Assembly: GCF_900114625.1 (NCBI RefSeq) | Contig: NZ_FOZL01000001.1 | Location: 1,240,001 to 1,304,000 of the forward strand | Source: Granulicella pectinivorans | GTDB taxonomy: Bacteria > Acidobacteriota > Terriglobia > Terriglobales > Acidobacteriaceae | Length of the DNA stretch: 64,000 nt | Direction: 5' to 3' | Part shown: one piece after another, positions 35,436 through 42,087 of the stretch | How the letters are laid out: each line of letters begins with the position of its first letter | Numbering within the stretch: position 1 is the first letter of the stretch | Program-made: the position numbers and the translations under genes | Notes under the pieces: model-generated | The model's database searches: none | What the model was told of the DNA's origin: nothing | The model's input: the letters and a program-made list of their open reading frames with translations, nothing else

Positions 35436-36389
35436 ATGCCTACACCGATCGTTGGTCTTCATCACGTCACAGCCATCGCCTCCAACCCGCAGCGCAACCT
35501 CGATTTTTATACGCAGGTTCTGGGGCTTCGCTTCGTCAAGCGCACCATCAACTTCGATGACCCGGGAAGCTTCCACTTCTACTTCGGGGACGATGCCGGA
35601 TCGCCCGGCACCATCCTGACCTTCTTCCCGTGGCCGGGTGCCACGCGTGGATCGCATGGTGTTGGAGAGACCACGGCCACTGCCTTCAGCGTGCCTGCGG
35701 GTTCGTTGGAGTTTTGGGAGAAGCACCTTTTGGCGCACGGCGTTCCGGCGGAGCGGACGGGGCAGAGGTTTGACGAGCAGGTGCTTTCGTTCGCCGATCC
35801 GGATGGGATGCGGCTGGAGATTGTGGCCCATGCCGATGCGGCACCGGTGCAGCCTTCGCGCTTTGCGGATATTCCGGCGGAGCATGCGATTCGCGGCTTC
35901 TTCGGGGTGACGCTGGCGCTGGCGGATGCCGGGCGCACCGCGCAGGTGCTGACGACGATGGGCTTCCCTCAGGTTGCGGTGGAGGGGAACAGGACGAGGT
36001 TTTCGGCTCCGGGCGCTGCTCTGGGCAACCATATCGATTTGGTGGTGCCGAAGAATCCGTCGTATGGGCGGATGGGCGCGGGTTCGGTGCATCACATTGC
36101 GTTCCGCACGACGGACGATGCGGCGCAGCTTGCGTGGAAAGAGCTGCTGACGAACGAGGGGCTGGCGGTGACGCCGGTGCAGGATCGTACGTACTTCCAC
36201 TCGATTTACTTCCGTGAGCCGGGTGGCGTGCTGTTCGAGATTGCGACGGATCCTCCGGGTTTTGCACTGGATGAGCCGGTGGAGTCGCTGGGCGAGGGTC
36301 TGAAGCTGCCGCCGTGGCTGGAGCCGAAGAGGGCGCAGGTGGAGAAGAATCTGCCGGTGATCGAGCTGAAGAAGGGCGGTGCTCAGTGA
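35436..36389 (+). CDS. Ring-cleaving dioxygenase of the glyoxalase/VOC superfamily (MhqO/LinE-like)
   Basis: This 317-residue protein has two VOC modules. The first (about 6-125) begins IVGLHHVTAIASNPQRNLDFY, with the metal His in GLHH. The second (about 150-270) carries GAGSVHHIAF and ends with GVLFEIATDPPGF, where Glu is the third ligand. Such proteins are annotated as hydroquinone-type ring-cleaving dioxygenases; their real substrates are seldom known. The ATG at 35436 has GAAAGAAG upstream. Its stop overlaps the next gene in a GTGA arrangement, as MhqO/MhqD pairs do in Bacillus. Confidence 0.85.
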   Translation: MPTPIVGLHHVTAIASNPQRNLDFYTQVLGLRFVKRTINFDDPGSFHFYFGDDAGSPGTILTFFPWPGATRGSHGVGETTATAFSVPAGSLEFWEKHLLAHGVPAERTGQRFDEQVLSFADPDGMRLEIVAHADAAPVQPSRFADIPAEHAIRGFFGVTLALADAGRTAQVLTTMGFPQVAVEGNRTRFSAPGAALGNHIDLVVPKNPSYGRMGAGSVHHIAFRTTDDAAQLAWKELLTNEGLAVTPVQDRTYFHSIYFREPGGVLFEIATDPPGFALDEPVESLGEGLKLPPWLEPKRAQVEKNLPVIELKKGGAQ

Positions 36390-37036
36390 GTGCTCTCGAT
36401 CCGCATAAGGACCAACCGGTGCTGCACCTCGGCGAGCCGCTCGCCGAGGCGCGCGGGGTGGTGATTCTGCTGCATGGGCGCGGGGCTTCGGCTGAGGACA
36501 TTCTGGGGCTGAGCCGGGAGATGTCGCATCCGGGGCTGGCTTACCTGGCCCCGCAGGCGGCCGGCCGGACGTGGTATCCGACTTCGTTTCTGGCCCCACA
36601 GGCGCAGAACGAGCCGTGGCTTTCGTCGGCTTTGGCGAAGGTGAAGGCGATTGCGGATGAGGTGATTGCGGCTGGGATTCCTACGGAGAAGATTGTGCTG
36701 TGCGGGTTCTCGCAGGGCGCATGTCTCTCGACGGAGTTCGTGGCGCGGTATCCGGCGCGGTATGGCGGGCTGATTGCGCTGACGGGCGGGCTGATCGGGA
36801 CGGATGCCGAGGTCGCTGCGGGGTCACGAGCGGCGGGTTTGGCGGGGACTCCGGTGCTGATGCTTTCGGGAGACCCGGATCCGCATGTGCCGTGGACGCG
36901 GGTGGAGACTTCGGCGGCGATCCTCGAGGGGATGGGGGCCGAGGTGGTGACGAAGCGGTATCCGGGGCGGCCGCATACGGTTTCGCGGGAGGAAGTCGAG
37001 TTGGCGGATGGGATTGTGGCGCAACTGATACGGTAG
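36386..37036 (+). CDS. Alpha/beta hydrolase, phospholipase/carboxylesterase type (MhqD-like)
   Basis: This 216-residue serine hydrolase starts at a GTG that overlaps the previous stop. VVILLHGRGASAEDIL forms the oxyanion region, the nucleophile is S109 in GFSQGA, the acid is D163 (or D165) in SGDPDPHVP, and the base is H197 in GRPHTV. It fits the carboxylesterase/phospholipase family of about 210-220 residues. The tight coupling to a ring-cleaving dioxygenase repeats the MhqO-MhqD arrangement known from quinone resistance in Bacillus subtilis, so a detoxification role is plausible. No MarR-type regulator is nearby. Confidence 0.85.
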   Translation: MSALDPHKDQPVLHLGEPLAEARGVVILLHGRGASAEDILGLSREMSHPGLAYLAPQAAGRTWYPTSFLAPQAQNEPWLSSALAKVKAIADEVIAAGIPTEKIVLCGFSQGACLSTEFVARYPARYGGLIALTGGLIGTDAEVAAGSRAAGLAGTPVLMLSGDPDPHVPWTRVETSAAILEGMGAEVVTKRYPGRPHTVSREEVELADGIVAQLIR

Positions 37037-37052
37037 CTCCGACAGCGAAGAT

Positions 37053-37088
37053 GGCCTGCGCCTGTTGTTTGCGGCGCGGGCCTTTTTT
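37053..37088 (+). terminator. Terminator of the dioxygenase-hydrolase pair
   Basis: GGCCTGCGCC pairs with GGCGCGGGCC (one mismatch or G-T pair), followed by TTTTTT, 16 bases after the stop codon. Confidence 0.75.
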
Positions 37089-37221
37089 CTGGGTTGAGCA
37101 CCCGGCTTCGTGGCGGTCCCTGTTCTAGAGAGCGGCGCTTCGAGAAAAAATACGGGGGTTCTTTCACTTCGCAGGACGTATACGGTGACTCGGGAGCAGC
37201 TGGAGTTGGCGGCTGTATTGG

Positions 37222-37304
37222 GGCGGGCTTTCAGCCCTTTGCCGGCTTTGGCCGTTTTACCTTGGGGCGTTGCCCCAGGCTGTGATGAGACGGGCCTTTG
37301 GCCC
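37222..37304. repeat. Cluster of REP-like palindromes (family R5)
   Basis: Successive small palindromes: GGGCTTTCAGCCC (37226-37238), GCCGGCTTTGGCC (37241-37253), TGGGGCGTTGCCCCA (37263-37277) and GGGCCTTTGGCCC (37292-37304). They are similar in kind to those at 14188-14284. Confidence 0.65.
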
Positions 37305-37415
37305 TCAAACCCGGCGTCAATTTGGTATAGCGCGGAATGGAAACGAGATGACATCGAGATGACATACTGAGGCGCTGACTCAAAGGCAGGAACGCTCAAA
37401 GGGCACTCCGGAGGG

Positions 37416-37487
37416 ATGTACAAGTTTCGCCCTAACAAGCGAAACGCCTCGGGGTTAGGGCCCCGAGGCGATCCTTTGAGGAGGTAA
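37416..37487 (+). promoter_or_regulatory. Structured leader: short upstream ORF and two hairpins with complementary loops
   Basis: Hairpin 1 is GTTTCG/CGAAAC (37424-37429 with 37440-37445), with CCCTAA in its loop. Hairpin 2 is CGCCTCGGGG/CCCCGAGGCG (37445-37454 with 37461-37470), with the loop TTAGGG, the exact complement of CCCTAA. GCCCTAAC (37429-37436) can also pair with GTTAGGGC (37454-37461). A 23-codon ORF (ATG 37416, TAA 37485) runs through both hairpins, and its stop lies in the ribosome site GAGGAGGT of the next ORF. This suggests translational coupling or a bistable switch. Confidence 0.5.
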
Positions 37488-37492
37488 CGCCC

Positions 37493-37600
37493 ATGAGACT
37501 TGTACGAGTCAAATGGGTGAAGCTGCTGTTTGAGCTGCCGGGAGAGATTCTGCTCTTCCTGCTGTTCAAAGCTTTCCTCTGGCTGCACAACATCAACTAG
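37493..37600 (+). CDS. 35-residue hydrophobic peptide with very strong ribosome site
   Basis: ATG at 37493 follows GAGGAGGT at the ideal distance. The peptide starts basic (MRLVRVKWVK) and then forms one hydrophobic helix (LLFELPGEILLFLLFKAFLW). This layout is shared by small membrane proteins and by type I toxin peptides; I do not recognise the sequence. It is preceded by an unusual structured leader with its own short ORF. It is convergent with the CDF transporter gene, whose stop lies at 37726. Not a shadow: no other frame is coding here. Confidence 0.5.
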   Translation: MRLVRVKWVKLLFELPGEILLFLLFKAFLWLHNIN

Positions 37601-37725
37601 CGTTTGCAACAGCCCACGAGTGGTTCCTGCCACGGAGGGGCTTTTTACTGCATCGGCAATTGTGGAAGCATCTTCCACACATTCTGCTATTACTTGATGC
37701 ACTTCGAGCGTTGTTGTCAATGCTT

Positions 37726-38673
37726 TTAGTGCGCGTGGTCGTGGGAGCAGGCGTGCTCTTCGACGGGGCGGGGCGGGTTGCAGCAGCCCTCGGCCTTGGA
37801 GCAGTCGGTGGCTTCGAACTGGATGGTGGTGTGGTGGATCTGGAAGCGATGCTCCAGGGCGTGGTTGACTTCCTTGAGGATCGCGCGGGACTCGGCGAGG
37901 GGGCGGTCGCCGATGGTGATGTGGCTGGCGAGAGCGTGGGAGTCGGTGGTGAGGCTCCAGACGTGGAGGTCGTGGACACCGAGGACGCCGGGGATCTTCT
38001 GGATCGCGGCGCGGATCTCGGGGACCTGGAGGCCCTTGGGGGTGCCCTCGAGGAGGATGTTGAAGGTCTCGCGGACGATGCCGGCGCTGGACCAGAGGAT
38101 GAGGCCGGCGATGATGAGGGAGAGGACGGGGTCGATCCAGGTGAGGCCGGTGAAGAGGATGCCAGCGCCTCCGGCGATGACGGCGGCGGTGGAGAGGGTG
38201 TCGCCGAGCATGTGGAGGAAGACGGAACGGATGTTGACGTCGCGGGAGAAGCGCCAGAGGAGAGCGGCGACGGCTCCGTTCATGAGGACGCCGAAGGTGG
38301 CAACGATCATCATGACGTTGGGCTGGACGGGGACGGGAGAGTGCAGGCGTCCGATGGCGGCGATGGCGATCCAGCCGGAGAGGACGATGAGGGTGAGGGC
38401 GTTGACGAAGGCGGCGAGGACGCCGGCGCGCTGGTAGCCGAAGGTCTTGCGATCGTTGGCGGGGCGTGACTGGAGGAAGACGGCGAGGAACGAGAGCAGG
38501 ATGGCGAGGAGGTCGGAGACGTTGTGGCCGGCTTCGGAGATGAGCGCGAGGGAGTGGGCGCGGAGGCCGAAGAGGAACGTTCCGGCGATGTAGGCGGTGG
38601 TGAGCGCCATGGAGAGCTTCAGCACAAAGCGTAGCCTGCGGTCGTTTTTCCCCGTACTGGCCGACATATGCAT
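37726..38673 (-). CDS. Cation diffusion facilitator (CDF) metal efflux transporter
   Basis: This 315-residue inner-membrane Zn2+/H+ antiporter-type protein has six hydrophobic segments between about 18 and 205. The metal site pairs are H50/D54 in SEAGHNVSD (helix 2) and H154/D158 in FLHMLGDTLS (helix 5), the HxxxD pattern of zinc-preferring CDFs. The cytoplasmic domain (about 210-290) has VLGVHDLHVWSL. The C-terminus is a Cys/His-rich tail (DCSKAEGCC and HACSHDHAH) that may chelate metal. The substrate is probably Zn2+, possibly Co2+ or Cd2+. It is divergent from the transpeptidase gene. Confidence 0.92.
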   Translation of the reverse strand: MHMSASTGKNDRRLRFVLKLSMALTTAYIAGTFLFGLRAHSLALISEAGHNVSDLLAILLSFLAVFLQSRPANDRKTFGYQRAGVLAAFVNALTLIVLSGWIAIAAIGRLHSPVPVQPNVMMIVATFGVLMNGAVAALLWRFSRDVNIRSVFLHMLGDTLSTAAVIAGGAGILFTGLTWIDPVLSLIIAGLILWSSAGIVRETFNILLEGTPKGLQVPEIRAAIQKIPGVLGVHDLHVWSLTTDSHALASHITIGDRPLAESRAILKEVNHALEHRFQIHHTTIQFEATDCSKAEGCCNPPRPVEEHACSHDHAH

Positions 38674-38754
38674 GGAATCAGTCTATTCCTATCCCGTCGA
38701 AAAGGGATGTTTCGACTGGGGGAACCTCCATAAGATGAACGACAGGTGACGAAG

Positions 38755-39540
38755 ATGCTGAGGCGACTTTTTTGCGCGGCGGTTGCGGTGTTGGTATCGA
38801 CGGGCGTGGCGGCGGGGCAGAAGGCCGTGCTGGATGAGGCGTTGCGTGGGACCGGAGCGTCGGCGGTGCTGATGGATGTGAGGACGGGCAGGCTTCTGGC
38901 GAAGACTGGGCCAGAGGCGGCGGCGCTGCCGGGGTCTACGTTGAAGCCGTTCATTTTGTACCTGGGACTGGACGCCCGGCTGGTGCAGCCGGGAACCACG
39001 GTCGAGTGCCGGGGGAATCTGGCGGTGGGTGGGAGGAATCTGGCGTGTACGCATCCGCGGGACGTGACCGTGTTCGACGGGCGTGCGGCGCTGGCTTATT
39101 CGTGCAACACGTATTTTGCGCGGCTGGCGGAGCGGATGTCGGATTTCGAGTTGCGTATGGGGCTGGTTCGTTTTGGGCTGCCTTCGGCGGAGAGTGACGG
39201 GAGTCCGGAGGGTCGGGTTTTGACGGCGCTGGGGGTGGTGGGGTCGAGGGTGACTCCCTTGCAGATGGCGCAGGCCTACCGGATTCTGGCATCGAGGGCG
39301 ACTCCCGTGGTGATGGGGGGGCTTGAGGATAGTGTGCAGTTTGGGATGGCGGATAACGCCCGGATGCCGGGGTTGGTGGGGAAGACGGGAACGGTGAAGG
39401 ATCCGGGGCAGAGCTGGACGCATGGATGGTTTGCGGGGGTGGCGTCGGGGAAGACGGTGGTGGTGGTGTATGTGCCGCGAGGGAGTGGGGCGGATGCGGC
39501 TGGGTTGGGTCGGCGGGTGGTGGAGGGTTTGGGGCGATGA
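38755..39540 (+). CDS. Exported penicillin-binding transpeptidase-domain protein (short)
   Basis: This 261-residue protein consists almost only of a transpeptidase/beta-lactamase-fold domain behind a signal peptide (MLRRLFCAAVAVLVSTGVAAG). All three active-site motifs are present: S61TLK64 (PGSTLKPF), S116CN118 and K210TG. Class A/B PBPs have 500 or more residues with extra domains, so this is a minimal form. It probably binds or crosslinks peptidoglycan peptides, or acts as a penicillin-binding hydrolase. It overlaps the SpoIID-like gene by 4 bases (ATGA). A GTG at 38746 is a possible earlier start. Confidence 0.85.
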   Translation: MLRRLFCAAVAVLVSTGVAAGQKAVLDEALRGTGASAVLMDVRTGRLLAKTGPEAAALPGSTLKPFILYLGLDARLVQPGTTVECRGNLAVGGRNLACTHPRDVTVFDGRAALAYSCNTYFARLAERMSDFELRMGLVRFGLPSAESDGSPEGRVLTALGVVGSRVTPLQMAQAYRILASRATPVVMGGLEDSVQFGMADNARMPGLVGKTGTVKDPGQSWTHGWFAGVASGKTVVVVYVPRGSGADAAGLGRRVVEGLGR

Positions 39541-41207
39541 GGGGTTTTACGGCGCGATCGGAACCCGGGTCTCAGAGGCAAGACTTGGGGCACCCGGTTT
39601 TGTGGCTCGTTTTGTTGTTTACGGCTGGGGCCTGGGGTCAGGATGTGACGGCTCGGGACCTTACGGTGAGGATGTTCGATACGGATCGGGTGGGGGCGGT
39701 CACGGTTACGCCTTTGAGCGGGGCGGTGACGTGGAAGGCTTGTCCGGGGTGTGCGTTTCAGGCGCTGGGAAGAGCCGTTACGGTGAAGTCTGGGGCTGCG
39801 GTGGGGGTGGTGGTCCTGGGGGATGTGCGGGTGGAGACGGATACGCGGCGGAAGGCTTCGGCGGCGGGGAGTTGGCGGGTGGACTCGGAGCGGGATGGGT
39901 TGCGGGTGAGGGTGACGCTGCCGAGTGAACGGTATGTCGCGGCGGTGCTGAGCGGCGAGGCTGCGGCGGATGAGCCTCCGGCTTCGCTGCGGGCGCTGGC
40001 GGTGGTGGTGCGGAGCTATGCGATGACGCATCCGGGTGAGTTGACGGATTCCACGAAGACGCAGGTGCTTCGGCTGGGGGCGGTTTCGGGGGCGATTGCG
40101 GATGCGGTGAGGGAGACGGCGGGGGAGACGTTGTGGGTCGGGGGACGGCAGGTTCCGGGGTACTTTACGCAGAGCAGCGGTGGGGTGACGGAGGCTTCCT
40201 CGGTGGCGTGGGGTGGGGTTGCGCAGGTGTGGTTGCGGTCGCAGGCGGATCCGGCGAGCGAGAGGGCTCCCTCGCAGTGGCATGCGGAGATTGGATTGGA
40301 GGAGCTTCGGCAGGCTTTGGTGCGGGAGGGGTTTGCGGTCGTGGGGCCGGTGCGCGAGATCGCGGTGGTGCGGAGGACGGGGTCGGGGAGGGTGGGCCGG
40401 ATTCGGGTGGGCGGGTTTGAGATGGCGGGGCCGGCGTTTCGGTTTGCGATGGGGCGGGAGCTAGGGTGGAACCGGCTGCGGAGCGATTTGTATACGGTGC
40501 GGGTGGTGGGGCAGTCGGCTGTGTTCGAGGGGAAAGGGTATGGGCATGGGGTTGGGTTGAGCCAGGCGGGGGCCCGGGTGATGGCAGGGGAGGGGAGGGA
40601 TGCGGGGGCGATTCTGCGGTTCTATTTTCCGGGGGCGGCGGTGCGGGTGACTGCGCAGGATGCGGGGTGGCAGACGCGGGATGGAGTGGGGTGGACGCTC
40701 GTTTCGACGGCTCCGGATGGGGAGATGGTGAAGAAGGGGGATGAGGCCTGGCGGAGGGCAAGGGGGCTTGTGCGGGTGTCGGAGGCGGTGCATCCGGTGG
40801 TGAGGGTGTTTCCGACCGTGGCGCTGTTTCGGGGGGTGACGGGTGAGCCGGGTTGGACGTTGGCGGCTACGCGGGGGGAACGGATCTTTATGCAGCCGGC
40901 GGGGGTGCGTGCGCCGGGGCTTTTGCTGCATGAGATGCTGCATGTTCTGGTGGAGGCGCGGGCTTCCGATGGGGTGCCGCTTTGGTTTCGGGAGGGGCTG
41001 GTGGAGGCTTTGGCGGAGCCTGGTGGGTCTATGGAGGTGGGGCTCGTCAAGGATGTCGAAGGGAAGCTGGAGCGGCCCGGATCGCTGGCGGAGGCGCAGG
41101 TCGCGCATCGGGAAGCGGGGGCGATGGTTCGGCGGTTGGTGAAGGGGTATGGGGTTGGGGTGGTGGTGGGGTGGTTGACGAGTGGAGTGCCTCAAGGCAG
41201 GGAGTAG
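39537..41207 (+). CDS. SpoIID/LytB-domain protein fused to a C-terminal HExxH peptidase-MA-like domain
   Basis: This is a 556-residue envelope protein. After a hydrophobic N-terminus (about 19-34) comes the SpoIID/LytB domain: LPSERYVAAVLSGEAA (about 128-143), LRALAVVVRSYA, GYFTQSSGGVTEASS (208-222) and GYGHGVGLSQAGARVMA (334-350). SpoIID is a lytic transglycosylase for denuded glycans. The C-terminal domain (about 420-556) has H465EMLH469 and WFREGLVEALAE with the likely third ligand E486, as in peptidase-MA-like zinc proteases. It is coupled to the transpeptidase gene by ATGA. Codon use is strongly G-ending. The signal-peptide region overlaps a copy of repeat R1. Confidence 0.85.
   Translation: MRGFTARSEPGSQRQDLGHPVLWLVLLFTAGAWGQDVTARDLTVRMFDTDRVGAVTVTPLSGAVTWKACPGCAFQALGRAVTVKSGAAVGVVVLGDVRVETDTRRKASAAGSWRVDSERDGLRVRVTLPSERYVAAVLSGEAAADEPPASLRALAVVVRSYAMTHPGELTDSTKTQVLRLGAVSGAIADAVRETAGETLWVGGRQVPGYFTQSSGGVTEASSVAWGGVAQVWLRSQADPASERAPSQWHAEIGLEELRQALVREGFAVVGPVREIAVVRRTGSGRVGRIRVGGFEMAGPAFRFAMGRELGWNRLRSDLYTVRVVGQSAVFEGKGYGHGVGLSQAGARVMAGEGRDAGAILRFYFPGAAVRVTAQDAGWQTRDGVGWTLVSTAPDGEMVKKGDEAWRRARGLVRVSEAVHPVVRVFPTVALFRGVTGEPGWTLAATRGERIFMQPAGVRAPGLLLHEMLHVLVEARASDGVPLWFREGLVEALAEPGGSMEVGLVKDVEGKLERPGSLAEAQVAHREAGAMVRRLVKGYGVGVVVGWLTSGVPQGRE
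39569..39612 (+). repeat. R1-like repeat embedded in the SpoIID-like coding sequence
   Basis: TCTCAG, a short divergent part and then CTTGGGGCACCCGG plus TTTTGTGGC follow the order of the R1 elements at 41337-41384 and 48113-48157. It encodes residues of about 12-25, the start of the hydrophobic signal segment. Confidence 0.55.
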
Positions 41208-41379
41208 GGAGTAGAAGGCAACGACAAAAGCCGAAACGATTCGCTGCGGGAATCTTAAGTCGTGATTGTAAAAGCTGGCGTTTACGGCACGGCTGTTGGG
41301 CGAAGCAACTCTGTGGGGAGGTTCGGTGGCGGCATTCCCACATCTCAGGATCGAGATGTGGGGCACCCGGATTGGTGGC
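41208..41379. repeat. Intergenic repeats R3 (copy 1) and R1 (copy 2)
   Basis: R3 at 41234-41275 (AAACGATTCGCTGCGGGAA, then CGTGATTGTAAAAGC) matches 46952-46993. R1 at 41337-41379 has CCCACATCTC, six bases, GAGATGTGGG, then GCACCCGG and TGGTGGC; it ends at the stop codon of the downstream minus-strand gene. Confidence 0.7.
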
Positions 41380-42087
41380 TCAGTCTTGCCTGGTGGCGGA
41401 GCGGGCGAGTTGGTTGGAGATGATGGCTAGGGCGATGAGGGCTATGGCGAGGAGGAGCGCGTAGAGGAGGCTGAGGCGGGCGATGGCGCTGAGGAGTTCG
41501 CCGTGGACGGTCTCGGAGGGGTGCCAGGTGGTGAGCTTGCCCGTGAGCCAACCGCCGAGGGTGGTCGCGACCCCGACGGTGAGCCAGAGCTGCCAGCGCC
41601 GGTACACGCGGGCTGCGGTCTTGAGGGTGCCGCTGGAGACGGTCTCGATGATGAGGGGGAGGAGCAGGCCGGGGAGGACGAACCAGAGGAGGGTGCTGAT
41701 GGCGTCGTTCTGCCAGGATTCGAGGCGGGGCTCGGTGAAGAGGGTGCGCTGGCGGGCGGAGAGACGGGAGTTCCAGAAGCCGGCTCGCTCCACAACGTGG
41801 ATGGTGAGGAGCTGGATGAGATGGACGAGGATCCAGAAGACGGCGATCCAGGGGACGAGGATGGCCATGGACTTCGGTGTGGCGGCCTGGCCGATGCGGA
41901 TGCGGCGCAGAATGGTGGCTTTGAGCCAGAGGGTGGCGAGGACGATCGCGATACCGGTGAGGACGGAGAGTGCGAACTCCCAGGTGTGAGAGTCGGGGAT
42001 TTGAAGCCAGAGGGCGATCGCGACGGCGACGGCGATGCTTCCGGCTGCGGCGAGGAGGAGGGTCCTGGCGTTGAGGCGGGCGAGCAT
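41380..42087 (-). CDS. Six-TM membrane protein coupled to the alpha-2-macroglobulin gene
   Basis: This 235-residue protein has about six hydrophobic segments: residues about 8-28, 37-57, 75-100, 135-157, 175-192 and 208-228. It has no motif that I recognise. The start ATG shares one base with the upstream stop (TAATG), so it is translated by re-initiation after the macroglobulin. Co-translation suggests a membrane anchor, exporter or partner for that 1584-residue periplasmic protein. The ORF upstream of 42087 in this frame is a shadow of the macroglobulin gene. Confidence 0.7.
   Translation of the reverse strand: MLARLNARTLLLAAAGSIAVAVAIALWLQIPDSHTWEFALSVLTGIAIVLATLWLKATILRRIRIGQAATPKSMAILVPWIAVFWILVHLIQLLTIHVVERAGFWNSRLSARQRTLFTEPRLESWQNDAISTLLWFVLPGLLLPLIIETVSSGTLKTAARVYRRWQLWLTVGVATTLGGWLTGKLTTWHPSETVHGELLSAIARLSLLYALLLAIALIALAIISNQLARSATRQD

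Larger units (their letters stand above)
37037..37492. other. Intergenic region with terminator, palindromes and structured leader
   Basis: 456 bases without a long gene. In order they hold a terminator (37053-37088), a cluster of R5-type palindromes (37222-37304), a direct repeat of GAGATGACAT (about 37347 and 37359), and a leader with an upstream ORF and two hairpins (37416-37487), described separately. Confidence 0.6.

Noticed and set aside
31500..35500. Chromosomal replication origin (oriC)
   Set aside because: Strand composition changes here, but no DnaA boxes (TTATCCACA-like) or dnaA/dnaN genes could be found, so it is reported only as a skew change.
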